DNA of 64,000 bases, taken from Dyella sp. SG609. GTDB taxonomy: Bacteria; Pseudomonadota; Gammaproteobacteria; Xanthomonadales; Rhodanobacteraceae. Location of the stretch: the NCBI RefSeq assembly GCF_012275375.1, contig NZ_JAAZQJ010000002.1, positions 1 to 64,000 on the forward strand, read 5' to 3'. Below the pieces are notes generated by a model. That model had not been told where the DNA came from. It saw only the letters and a program-made list of their open reading frames with translations, and ran no database searches. The position numbers and the translations under genes were made by a program. Positions 51,033-59,745 of this stretch are shown here, piece after piece; position 1 is the first letter of the stretch; the number at the start of each line of letters is the position of its first letter.

Positions 51033-53417
51033 TCACTGCTGGGACGTGCCGTAGATGACGCCGCGCGCCTCGTCCGGTCCGAGGTACACCGTGCCGAAGG
51101 TGCGCGGATCGCCGATCACGAGGGCGACGCCGCCCCACTGGTGAAGCGCGTCGTTGATCTGCACCCAGGTCGCGCCGGCATTGACGGAGCGGAACAGGCC
51201 GGTGACGCCGTTGACGGTGCCGGACAGATAGACCGTGGGGTAGCGCGATCCGCTTACCGCCTTGCCGAAGCCGACCGAGGTCGCCGACGTCACGGCGGAA
51301 GCGTCGACGCGCGCCCAGCTGGCACCGTAGTTGGTGCTGCGATACAGGCCCGACGGCGTGGCGATCCAGACGTCGCCCGCCTTGGCTTCACCGGGCACGC
51401 CGGTCACGGCGGCGGCCTGGCTTCTGAGCCAGGACGGTACGGAAGGCAGTCCCGTGTTGCTGGACGCATGCCAGCTCACGCCCTTGTCGGTGCTGCTGTA
51501 GAAGCTGCCATTGGCGCTATTCCAGGCATAGAACACATTGGTGCTGGCGCCGTCCGAAAGCATCTGCACGCCCACCGGCAGCGAAGCCAGTCCGCTGCCG
51601 CTGGCGCGCGTCCAGCTGGCGCCGCCATCGTTCGAAACCACCGGCGCGATATCGCTCGGCGCCCATGCGATGGTCTTGCCGTCGCCGGAAATGGCGACGG
51701 TGCCGCCGCCATTGGGGGAGCCGGCCTGGTTGGGGAAGCCGGTCCAGGTGGATCCGCCGTCGCGCGAAATGGAACCGTACGAGGTGAGGTTGCTGTTGCC
51801 GTGCTGGACGATGCGCACGATGGTCGACGGCGAATTCTTGGCGAAGTCCAGCCCGGTGCCGACGCTGTCGCCGCAGGTGGGGTTGTCGGGCTGCGCCAGC
51901 GGCGCCGCGGTCAGGCTGGTGTGCACGAAGCCGCAGACATCGCCGAGGCCGCTGAGCAGGTGCGGACCGGAGGTGGGCGACAGCAGCGTGATCACCGCGG
52001 TTTCCTCGATACCGCTGGCGCCGACCGACCAGTGCGTCGGCTTGCCCGCGTCGGCGGCGGTCAGGTCGAAAGTGGTCCACACGATGCCGCCCGTGCCGTA
52101 CATGGCATGCGCCGGGTTGAAGGGATCGAGCGCCACCTGGCCCCAGTTGCCGAAACCTGCCTGCTTCTGGCCCGGCTCGACCTGCCAGGGCGCTACGCTG
52201 GCATCGCGGATCGCATAGGTGCCGGAAGTGGGCGTGCTGCCGTCCCAGGTGGCGCCGCCCACGTCGATCCAGCTGTTGCCGCCGTCGGTGCTGCGGTACA
52301 TGGTGTCCATCGGCCACCAGTGGTCCATGGTCATCACCACCAGGGTGCCGGGATGCGTGGGATCGACCGACAGGCCGCTGTAGCCGGAGGCGTAGTTGAA
52401 GCGGTCGACCGGCGTGATGTTCTTCCACGTGTGCTGCACGGTGTCGTATTTCCACACCGCGCCGGAAGTCATGCCGCCGGGCCCGATCGCATACGTGTAG
52501 TTGCCGTTGCTGTCGGTGCCGTTGCCGTAGGTGACGTAGAGATTGCCGTCCGGCCCGATCTGGCCGCGCTGCGGCAGCTGGTTGGCGGGGCCGCCGGAAA
52601 CGGGATTCCAGGTGGCGCCGGCATCGTTGCTCACGTAGAGCGTGACGCCGCTGCTCGCCGCGGCGCGCGTCGACACGCCGGCGTAGATGGTCCGGGTCGG
52701 CGTGCCCGCCGCTTCGCCGGCGGGCGCGAAGGCGATGAATACCACGCCGGCGCCGGTGCCGTCGCTGGTCAGCGCGGTGAAGCCGCTCACCTGCGACCAC
52801 GTCGCACCCTTGTCCTTGCTGGTCCACAGGCCGTTCTGTCCGGCGACCTGCACCGGCACATTGGAGTTGGCGGTGCTGTAGACGGCGTTGGAAGTGCCGT
52901 AGAAAAGCACCGAGCCGTCATTCGGGTCGACCTGCAGGCGTTCGCCGGCATTGCGCCCGTCTTCATTGCCGCCGACGCGGAAGCTCAGCGGGTGGGCGGT
53001 GAAACTCCTGCCCTGGTCGGTCGATACCAGCACGGCGCCATTGGCGGCCCAGGTCTTGACGTACAGGCCCGCCACCATGAAGAGCATGTTGGGATCGTGC
53101 GGATCGACGGCGATGCTCTCGATGCCGGTCCAGGATTGATTGGACGGCGCCGTCGAATCGTTCAGCGCCACCCATTTGCTGGATGTCGCATCCAGGCGAT
53201 AGGCGCCGCCCACGTCGGTGCGCGCGTAGAACAGGCCCTGTTGTCCAGGGTGCGCGACGATGCCGTCGACATAGCCGCCGGCGACGATGCACACATTGTT
53301 CCAGGTGTAAGGAATCTGTGCGGTCTGCGCGGAAAGCATCGCCGCATGCGACAGCGAAAGCATGGCGGCGCCACAGGTCAGCCCCCGGGCGATGGCTCGG
53401 TGTAAGCGCTTGTTCAT
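51033..53417 (-). CDS. GH74 xyloglucanase, secreted
   Basis: 794 residues from ATG 53417, with GGAGGGG just upstream. Signal peptide of about 30 residues. The protein is two seven-bladed beta-propellers built of sialidase/BNR-like repeats such as VSTDQGRSFTAH, TSKDKGATWSQV, VSNDAGATWNPV, RSTDGGNSWIDV, SRDGGSTWTGF and RSVNAGATWVQI. The first catalytic Asp of GH74 should be Asp68 in RTDVGGAYRLD, and the second lies in LSGLGDVCGFVH near residue 494. There the usual GDxGGF reads GDVCGF. GH74 enzymes cut the beta-1,4-glucan backbone of xyloglucan. With GH27, GH2, GH39 and GH5 nearby, this gives the window a near-complete xyloglucan set. No carbohydrate-binding module is attached. Confidence 0.92.
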   Translation of the reverse strand: MNKRLHRAIARGLTCGAAMLSLSHAAMLSAQTAQIPYTWNNVCIVAGGYVDGIVAHPGQQGLFYARTDVGGAYRLDATSSKWVALNDSTAPSNQSWTGIESIAVDPHDPNMLFMVAGLYVKTWAANGAVLVSTDQGRSFTAHPLSFRVGGNEDGRNAGERLQVDPNDGSVLFYGTSNAVYSTANSNVPVQVAGQNGLWTSKDKGATWSQVSGFTALTSDGTGAGVVFIAFAPAGEAAGTPTRTIYAGVSTRAAASSGVTLYVSNDAGATWNPVSGGPANQLPQRGQIGPDGNLYVTYGNGTDSNGNYTYAIGPGGMTSGAVWKYDTVQHTWKNITPVDRFNYASGYSGLSVDPTHPGTLVVMTMDHWWPMDTMYRSTDGGNSWIDVGGATWDGSTPTSGTYAIRDASVAPWQVEPGQKQAGFGNWGQVALDPFNPAHAMYGTGGIVWTTFDLTAADAGKPTHWSVGASGIEETAVITLLSPTSGPHLLSGLGDVCGFVHTSLTAAPLAQPDNPTCGDSVGTGLDFAKNSPSTIVRIVQHGNSNLTSYGSISRDGGSTWTGFPNQAGSPNGGGTVAISGDGKTIAWAPSDIAPVVSNDGGASWTRASGSGLASLPVGVQMLSDGASTNVFYAWNSANGSFYSSTDKGVSWHASSNTGLPSVPSWLRSQAAAVTGVPGEAKAGDVWIATPSGLYRSTNYGASWARVDASAVTSATSVGFGKAVSGSRYPTVYLSGTVNGVTGLFRSVNAGATWVQINDALHQWGGVALVIGDPRTFGTVYLGPDEARGVIYGTSQQ

Positions 53418-53928
53418 TACCCCTCCAGATAGGTGTCAGATCAGGCCGCACCGTGCGTCGCAGGTATTTGCCGCCGGCGGATCGAATGCTTGTGCCGGCG
53501 CGATCGCGATGAGGATGTTCGGTGCGCGCTCGTTCGAGCGACGAGCAATGTACTTCGAAATGTTTCCGGAACACCGCGTGTCGAAGTCGATCGCGCGATG
53601 CGTTCCGGCATTCGTGATGCGCGGCACACAGTGCACTTGCGTGACGCTGACGAGATTTTCGATCACTAGTCATTTGGGGCCAAATTCGCGCTCCGGCTCA
53701 CCGTTTGAAAAATTCGCGCGCATGCATCGTTGCGCGATCAAGTACTTTTTAATGCACGGAAACACCGCATTTTGCTGCGATGCCTGAAGCGGGCAACCAG
53801 CGTGCGGACGACTGATTCCGCAGGGGGAATCGCCACTGCCTACCGCATCGATGCACGCCGCCGATGCGCGCCGCGCGTTGGCTGCCTTGCCTGCGGGAAG
53901 GGCACTCCATCTCTCGCAAGGCATACTC
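53418..53928. other. divergent intergenic region between GH74 and the autotransporter
   Basis: 511 bases without a believable gene. It must hold the promoters of both divergent genes. The stretch 53640-53770 is AT-richer (TTGAAAAATTCGC, CTTTTTAATGCAC). A 132-codon minus-strand frame at 53670-54068 overlaps the autotransporter start and is not protein-like. Confidence 0.5.
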
Positions 53929-56900
53929 ATGAAGCATGCAGCAACGCGCATCATCGCCTCGTCCGTGGTCATCGCCAGCCCGTTCGGCTTCATCAATACG
54001 GCGCTGGCCAACTGCACCAGTCCCGGCGGATCGAACGCGACGGTGAGCTGCGACAGCACCGCGCCCAATCCCTATACCGCGCAGATCGGCGCCGGCAGCA
54101 GCGAAACCACCGTCACCACGGTCGACGTGCAGAATGGCGCCACCATCAATGTGGGCGCCACGCAGAACGCGATCAGCCTGGGCGACGATGCGCTGATCAC
54201 GCTCCACGGCGGCGCGCTGGTCACCAACAGCCCGAGCGGCGGCAGCGGCAATGGCGGCGGCTACAACCTCGGCTACAACACGGTGGAGTTCCGCAACAAC
54301 GGCAGCCTGGTCGTCAACGCCAATGCGCAGCTGACCCAGACCGGCAGCGCCGCCGCCAAGGCGGTCAACGCGGTCGGCTACGGCAACACCATCACCAATT
54401 ACGGCACCATCAGCTCCCAGGGCGCGCCGGCGGTCTGGTTCCAGGACCAGGTGACGCAGGCCGGCGCAGTCAATACCGTGGACAACTACGGCACCATCCA
54501 GACCGGCGCGAACGGCGGCAACGCCAGCGCGATCGGCAACGCCGGCAACGGCGACGTGGCCGTGTTCAACCGCAGCGGCGCCGTGGTGACCGGCAATATC
54601 GCCTTCGCCGGCGGCAACAACGAGGTGACGCTGTACACCGGATCCAGCGTCACCGGCACGATCGACGGCGGCAGCGGCAGCAGCAGCCTGACCCTGGCGG
54701 GTGCGGATACCGGCACGCAGCAAGGCGCGCTGCTCAACTTCAGCACGCTCACCAAGGTGGACGCCGGAACCTGGACACTGGCCGGCGACATGAAGAACAC
54801 CAGCGCGAATCCCGATGCGCAGCTGGGCATCTATGTGCAGGAGGGCACCCTGGTGCTGGCCTCCGACAACGCGGCGTTCAGCGGTTCGGTCGCGGTGTAC
54901 GGCGATGCCATCTTGCAGCTGGGCGATGGCGGCGCGGCCGGCGGCATCAACGGCGACATCGCCAATGACGGCACGGTGGCGTTCGATCGCACCGGCACCT
55001 ATGTGTTCGGCGGCAGCATTTCCGGCGCGGGCGGCGTCAACCAGCTCGGCAGCGGCACGGTGATCCTCAACGCCGACAATCCGTACACCGGCAATACCCA
55101 GGTGAGCGCCGGCACGCTGGCGGTGGGCGACAGCAGCCATGCGAGTGCCGCATTGAGCGGGGGCGGCGCCATCAGCGTAGCGGCCGGCGCGACGCTCGGC
55201 GGCTATGGCAGCGTCAGCGGCAGCGTGACCAGCGCCGGTACCATCGCGGTGGCCGATGCGTTGTCGGCACTGGGCAGCGCCAAGGGCAGCTTCACCGTCA
55301 ATGGCAGCTTGAACAATAACGGCCTGGCGCAGGTGGGCGGCACCGGCACCGGCAACCGGCTGGTGGCATCGAGCTACGTCGGCGGCGCGGGCAGCGTGGT
55401 GGCGCTCAATACCTATCTGGGCGGCGACGGCTCGGCCTCGGACCAACTGGTCATCAATGGCGGCACCGCCACCGGCAGCACCGCCTTGCGCATCGCCAAT
55501 GCGGGCGGCCCGGGCGCGCTGACCTCGGCCAACGGCATCCAGGTGGTGGATGCGATCAATGGCGGTACGACTGCCGTCAATGCCTTCACGCTGGCGAATT
55601 CGGTCGCGGCGGGCCCCTACGAGTATTCGCTTTATCGCGGCAGCACCGATGGCAGCAGTGCGCAGAACTGGTATTTGCGCTCGCAGCTGGATTGTTCGCT
55701 GATGCCGCAGGCGCCCGTGTGTGCGGCGCCGGCACCGGCACCGGCACCAGCGCCTGCGCCGGCACCAGCACCTGCACCGGCACCAGCGCCGGCACCAGCG
55801 CCGGCACCTGCACCTGCGCCTGCACCTGCACCTGCACCTGCACCTGCGCCAGCACCTGCGCCAGCACCAGCGCCTGCGCCTGCGCCTGCGCCTGCGCCTG
55901 CGCCTGCGCCTGCGCCGGCACCAGCACCTGCACCTGCACCAGCGCCTGCACCTGCACCTGCACCAGCACCAGCGCCTGCACCAGCACCAGCGCCTGCGCC
56001 GGCGCCAGCGCCAGCACCGGCACCGGCACCTGCACCAGCGCCTGCACCAGCACCGGCACCTGCACCAGCGCCTGCACCTGCACCAGCACCGGCACCAGCA
56101 CCGGCACCAGCACCGGCACCGGCACCTGCACCAGCGCCTGCACCGGCACCAGCGCCCGCGCCAGCACCTGCACCTGCACCAAGCCAGGCAGCCGTTCCGC
56201 TCTATCGCCAGGAGGTGTCGCTCTATGCGGCCATTCCGTCGATGGCGCTGTCCTACGACCTGCACCTGGTGGACAACCTGCGGGAACGCGTCGGCCGGGA
56301 AGCCACGGCCGACGACGGCGGCGGCTGGACGCGCGTCATCGCGCAGCACGACCATCGCGATGGCGGTACGGCCGGCATCTATGGCAGCAAGGGCCCTCAA
56401 TACAGCGACGACATGTATGCCCTGCAGGCTGGCATGGATCTGTATCGCGATGAGCAGGGCGGCAGCGGCGACGTTGCCGGCGTCTATGTCGCGCTCGGCC
56501 AGATCGCCGGCGACGTCAAGAACTTCACCGGCCTCAGCGCCGGCCGCGACCGCCTGCAGAACTACACGCTCGGCGGTTACTGGACTCATCGGGATCCCTC
56601 GGGGTGGTACACCGACGCGGTAGCGCAAGGCAGCAGCTACAAGGTCAAGGCCAGCTCCACCCGCATGGCGCCGCTGAAGACCGAAGGCCGCGGCCTTGCC
56701 GCCTCGTTCGAAGGCGGCTACCGGGTGCGGCTGCACGACGGCTGGGTGTTCGAGCCGCAGGCACAGCTGGTCTATCGCCATGCATCCTTCAACGACGCCG
56801 ACGACGCCGCATCCAGCGTGTACTTCAGGAATGCCCGCGCGCTCGCCGGCCGCGTCGGCAGCGAAGTCGACAAGAGCTGGTCGATCGGCGGCACGCCGGC

Positions 56901-57162
56901 ACATCCCAGGGCCTTGACCGCGTGGCTGCGCGCCGATCTATGGCGCGAATTCAGCGGCGATACGCAGGTGGCCTTCTCGACACCCGCGGCACCGATGAAT
57001 TTCCGCACCGACCTGAAGCGCTCGTGGGTGAGCCTGCGCGCCGGCATGAGCGCGCAGCTGACGCGCAGCGTCTTCGTGTACGCCAGCGCCGGGCATGACT
57101 TCGGCGTCAACGATCACGGCAAGGGTTATAGCGGCAAGGCGGGGCTGCGCATCGACTGGTGA
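53929..57162 (+). CDS. autotransporter (type Va) with a 152-residue Ala-Pro linker
   Basis: 1077 residues from ATG 53929. Signal peptide ends NTALA before NCTS. The passenger, about 28-590, is a Gly/Asn/Thr-rich beta-helix with autotransporter-associated repeats such as GSGTVILNADNPYTGNTQV and GTWTLAGDMKNT. Residues 600-751 are an unbroken run of 76 Ala-Pro dipeptides. The C-terminal barrel, about 810-1077, has GGWTRVIAQHDHRDGG, YALQAGMDLYRDEQ, HDGWVFEPQAQLVYRHASFND and the terminal strand SGKAGLRIDW. The family uses the barrel to place the passenger outside the outer membrane. The function of the passenger is not recognisable; the neighbours are polysaccharide enzymes. The linker may span a thick capsule or peptidoglycan layer, which is inference. 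Confidence 0.93.
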   Translation: MKHAATRIIASSVVIASPFGFINTALANCTSPGGSNATVSCDSTAPNPYTAQIGAGSSETTVTTVDVQNGATINVGATQNAISLGDDALITLHGGALVTNSPSGGSGNGGGYNLGYNTVEFRNNGSLVVNANAQLTQTGSAAAKAVNAVGYGNTITNYGTISSQGAPAVWFQDQVTQAGAVNTVDNYGTIQTGANGGNASAIGNAGNGDVAVFNRSGAVVTGNIAFAGGNNEVTLYTGSSVTGTIDGGSGSSSLTLAGADTGTQQGALLNFSTLTKVDAGTWTLAGDMKNTSANPDAQLGIYVQEGTLVLASDNAAFSGSVAVYGDAILQLGDGGAAGGINGDIANDGTVAFDRTGTYVFGGSISGAGGVNQLGSGTVILNADNPYTGNTQVSAGTLAVGDSSHASAALSGGGAISVAAGATLGGYGSVSGSVTSAGTIAVADALSALGSAKGSFTVNGSLNNNGLAQVGGTGTGNRLVASSYVGGAGSVVALNTYLGGDGSASDQLVINGGTATGSTALRIANAGGPGALTSANGIQVVDAINGGTTAVNAFTLANSVAAGPYEYSLYRGSTDGSSAQNWYLRSQLDCSLMPQAPVCAAPAPAPAPAPAPAPAPAPAPAPAPAPAPAPAPAPAPAPAPAPAPAPAPAPAPAPAPAPAPAPAPAPAPAPAPAPAPAPAPAPAPAPAPAPAPAPAPAPAPAPAPAPAPAPAPAPAPAPAPAPAPAPAPAPAPAPAPAPAPAPAPAPAPAPAPSQAAVPLYRQEVSLYAAIPSMALSYDLHLVDNLRERVGREATADDGGGWTRVIAQHDHRDGGTAGIYGSKGPQYSDDMYALQAGMDLYRDEQGGSGDVAGVYVALGQIAGDVKNFTGLSAGRDRLQNYTLGGYWTHRDPSGWYTDAVAQGSSYKVKASSTRMAPLKTEGRGLAASFEGGYRVRLHDGWVFEPQAQLVYRHASFNDADDAASSVYFRNARALAGRVGSEVDKSWSIGGTPAHPRALTAWLRADLWREFSGDTQVAFSTPAAPMNFRTDLKRSWVSLRAGMSAQLTRSVFVYASAGHDFGVNDHGKGYSGKAGLRIDW
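55726..56181 (+). repeat. 456-bp (GCN-CCN)76 tract coding for Ala-Pro repeats
   Basis: Seventy-six consecutive six-base units of GCG/GCA followed by CCG/CCT/CCA, all in frame and none interrupted. Third positions vary (GCACCG, GCACCA, GCGCCT, GCACCT), and short blocks of identical units alternate. That pattern fits growth by unequal exchange or slippage. In-frame units of six bases would change linker length without frameshift. Confidence 0.9.
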
Positions 57163-57410
57163 CGACTTCCGCACGGCATGGATTTGCGCTGGCATCGATA
57201 TCGATTTGGATATCTGCGAATGCCGATTCCGCATAGCTCTTCGGCCCGGTCGGCGACAGAGCGCAAAGAAAGCGCATGCCGTTTCTCAAAAACTACCATC
57301 TGCCCCTGAATGACATGGCGCTGTCCGGGCAGCTGGTGCACAACTGTTGCCGATTACTTCCCCCATCGTGCCGCTGACTGCATGTCCGACGGCGATCAAG
57401 GTGAAAACTC

Positions 57411-59669
57411 ATGAAGCAAACCAACCATCCCGAGCCCACTCCCCAGCTCGGTGCCGATACGCACGACCTCATCGATGACAGCTCTCGCCGCCGCTTTATC
57501 GGCGGCCTGGGTGCCGGCGCCTTGCTGCTCGGATTCGGATTCGGCGTGGGCGAAAGCCGCGCCCGCAGCCTTCCGCCATCGGGTTCCGCACCCGCGGGCA
57601 GCCCGCTGATCACCGGGCGCTTCAAGCATCCGGGCCTGCTGGCCGACGAAGACGATTTCGCGCGCATCAGGATCAAGATCAAGAACGGCGAGCAGCCGTG
57701 GACCAAGTGGTGGCAGAAACTGTGCGCCTCCGGCGACACCTCATTGACGGCCAAGCCCAATCCCCAGCCGGCGTGCTATCGCCAGGATGGAACGAAGTGG
57801 GCCCTGTACAGGGATACCCAGCGGGCATTCTGCCTTGCCTTGCGCTGGAAGATTTCCGGTGAGGAGGCTTACGCCAAGTCGGCCGTGGAAACGCTCGATG
57901 CGTGGTCATCGACCTTGAAGATCATCGGGACCGTTCCGCCAGGTTCCACCGCGCACGACGACCACACGTTCTACCTGATGTGCGGCATGCAAGGCCGCCA
58001 GTTTGCCAACGCCGCGGAAATCATGCGCACCTACTCGGGCTGGTCGGCGGCGGGCGTGGCGCGCTTCCAGGACATGCTGCGCAACGTATTCGTGGGCCCG
58101 ATTTCCAAGGGACTGCACGGGCACCTGACCGACGGCGGCCTGTGGAGCTTCGCCAACTGGGACTATGCCGCACTCGTCGGCACGCTGGCCATCGGCGTGT
58201 TCTGCGACGACATCGACCTGTACCGGCAGGCGATCGACTACTACACCGGCAACAATCACGGTGACGTGCACACGCAGTTCGGCAACGGCATGGCCATGCA
58301 CAGCGTGTATTTCATGCATCCGGGCCACCTCGGCCAGTGGCAGGAAAGCGGGCGCGATCAGGGCCATTCCACGCTCGGCATGTCGCTGGGCGGCGATTTT
58401 CTCGAAATGGCGTGGAAGCAGGGCGACGATCTGTATTCCGCCTTCAACAACCGCTTCCTGGCCGGCGCGGAATACGTGGCAAAGTCCAATGTGCTGGACA
58501 AGAACGGCAAGCAATACGTAATGCCGTTCGCGCGCCAGTCCAGTCCCACCGGCCTGTTCACTGCCGCGGCCAACCAGTCCGGCCCTTCGTTGCGTGGTTG
58601 CTGGGAAACCATCTACAACCATTACGTCAACCGCATGGGCATCGACGCGCCTTACATCGCGCAGATGACGCACGACACCGAGTTCAGGAACCCCGATGGC
58701 GGCAGCGACGACATGCCGTACACCACGCTGTGGAGCCGGCTGGACGACTACGCCGGATCGCTGCGCGCGCCGTTCGGCGTGTCGGGTTTCTGCAGCGAAG
58801 GCAAGGTGACGCTTTCGTGGTGGGGCGGCAAGGGTACGTTGTCCTATCTGGTCCAGCGCGGCAGCAGCGCGAACGGGCCGTTCAGCGTGATCGGCTCGGT
58901 CCCTGGGGATGCAACGCGCACCTTCAGCGACACGCCTGCACCAGGCGTGTGGTACTACCGGATCCAGGCCAGCAACGGCCTCAACCTCGTATCGCGTGCG
59001 GTACGCGTCGCGGTTCCCGGTGAATTGCGCTGCTCGATCGAGCTTACCGACGGCAGCGGCAACACGGCCATGGGCTGGGTCACCTCGCCCGAAGGCGAGC
59101 GGCTGCGCGGCGACGGCACGCTGATGAACGGTGCGAGCTGGGGCGCGGGCCGCCTGCCGGGCAGTGCTTCGCTGCTGTTCGACGGCAAGCAGTCGTACGT
59201 GCAGCTTCCGGCTGGAATGATGACGGACGTCGCCGATTTCACGCTGTCGATGTGGACCTTCGCCAATGCGCCGCTGCATTGGGATACCTGCCTGCTGTTC
59301 ATGGGACTGGATGGCGGCGCCTGCATGTTTCTTGCGCCGCTGTCGGGCCGCAACGGCGGCAGGTTGCGCTTTGGCATCACCGCCTCGGGCGTCAACGGGA
59401 CTCAGGCGGTCGAAGCCGATCAGGCCTTGCCGTTCCGCCGCTGGGTGCACGTTGCGGTGACCTTGCGTGGCGGCACGGCCAAGATCTATATCGATGGCCG
59501 GCTTGCTGGCCGTGACGATTCCTTCGAGTTGTCGCCGCGCCAGCTGATCGATCAGAAAAGGCTGCTCGGCTGGGATGGGGGACATGCGTCCTTCGATGGA
59601 CGCATCGAGGATTTCCGTTTCTATTCCATGGCCTTGAGCGACGCCCAGATCGCGGCGCTGGCCAAGTAA
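57411..59669 (+). CDS. Tat-exported alginate-lyase-like protein with LamG domain (paralogue)
   Basis: 752 residues. A twin-arginine signal SRRRFIGGLGAGALLLGFG begins at residue 25. The toroid shares many blocks with the 46847-49078 protein: CLALRWKISGEEAYAKSAVETLDAWSSTLK, GRQFANAAEIMRTYSGWSAAGVARFQ, MHPGHLGQWQESGRDQGHSTLGMS and NHYVNRMGIDAPY, cited by fragments. A short fibronectin-like region (YLVQRGSSANGPFSV) and a C-terminal LamG domain (FTLSMWTFANAPLHW, RRWVHVAVTLRGGTAKIYIDG, FRFYSMALSDAQIAALAK) follow. It lies between two autotransporters on the same strand, 248 and 76 bases away. Probably a polysaccharide lyase or hydrolase; the two paralogues may act on related acidic glycans. Confidence 0.82.
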   Translation: MKQTNHPEPTPQLGADTHDLIDDSSRRRFIGGLGAGALLLGFGFGVGESRARSLPPSGSAPAGSPLITGRFKHPGLLADEDDFARIRIKIKNGEQPWTKWWQKLCASGDTSLTAKPNPQPACYRQDGTKWALYRDTQRAFCLALRWKISGEEAYAKSAVETLDAWSSTLKIIGTVPPGSTAHDDHTFYLMCGMQGRQFANAAEIMRTYSGWSAAGVARFQDMLRNVFVGPISKGLHGHLTDGGLWSFANWDYAALVGTLAIGVFCDDIDLYRQAIDYYTGNNHGDVHTQFGNGMAMHSVYFMHPGHLGQWQESGRDQGHSTLGMSLGGDFLEMAWKQGDDLYSAFNNRFLAGAEYVAKSNVLDKNGKQYVMPFARQSSPTGLFTAAANQSGPSLRGCWETIYNHYVNRMGIDAPYIAQMTHDTEFRNPDGGSDDMPYTTLWSRLDDYAGSLRAPFGVSGFCSEGKVTLSWWGGKGTLSYLVQRGSSANGPFSVIGSVPGDATRTFSDTPAPGVWYYRIQASNGLNLVSRAVRVAVPGELRCSIELTDGSGNTAMGWVTSPEGERLRGDGTLMNGASWGAGRLPGSASLLFDGKQSYVQLPAGMMTDVADFTLSMWTFANAPLHWDTCLLFMGLDGGACMFLAPLSGRNGGRLRFGITASGVNGTQAVEADQALPFRRWVHVAVTLRGGTAKIYIDGRLAGRDDSFELSPRQLIDQKRLLGWDGGHASFDGRIEDFRFYSMALSDAQIAALAK

Positions 59670-59686
59670 CCGCACGCAACACGTAC

Positions 59687-59734
59687 AGGCGATCCCAGGG
59701 ATCGCCTCTCCGCCCGGCAACGCGCCGGGCGGAG
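59687..59734. terminator. tandem hairpins between the lyase and the pepsin-like autotransporter
   Basis: First AGGCGATCCC-A-GGGATCGCCT (59687-59707), then CTCCGCCCGG, seven-base loop, CCGGGCGGAG (59708-59734). No clear T tract follows. The second stem ends 11 bases before the next ATG, next to its ribosome site (AGGGGAA), so it could also limit translation of the autotransporter. Confidence 0.5.
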
Positions 59735-59745
59735 CAGGGGAACGC

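Noticed and set aside
53670-54068. 132-codon minus-strand frame at the autotransporter promoter
   Set aside because: Overlaps the signal-peptide coding region of the autotransporter and has no family features.
55726-56181. Possible CRISPR array or non-coding satellite
   Set aside because: The unit is six bases with no spacers, stays in frame throughout, and joins passenger to barrel in one reading frame.
53749-56904. 1051-codon minus-strand frame opposite the first autotransporter, with CRCRCW-type repeats
   Set aside because: It is the antisense reading of the Ala-Pro repeat and surrounding passenger; no start signal and no protein-like regions.
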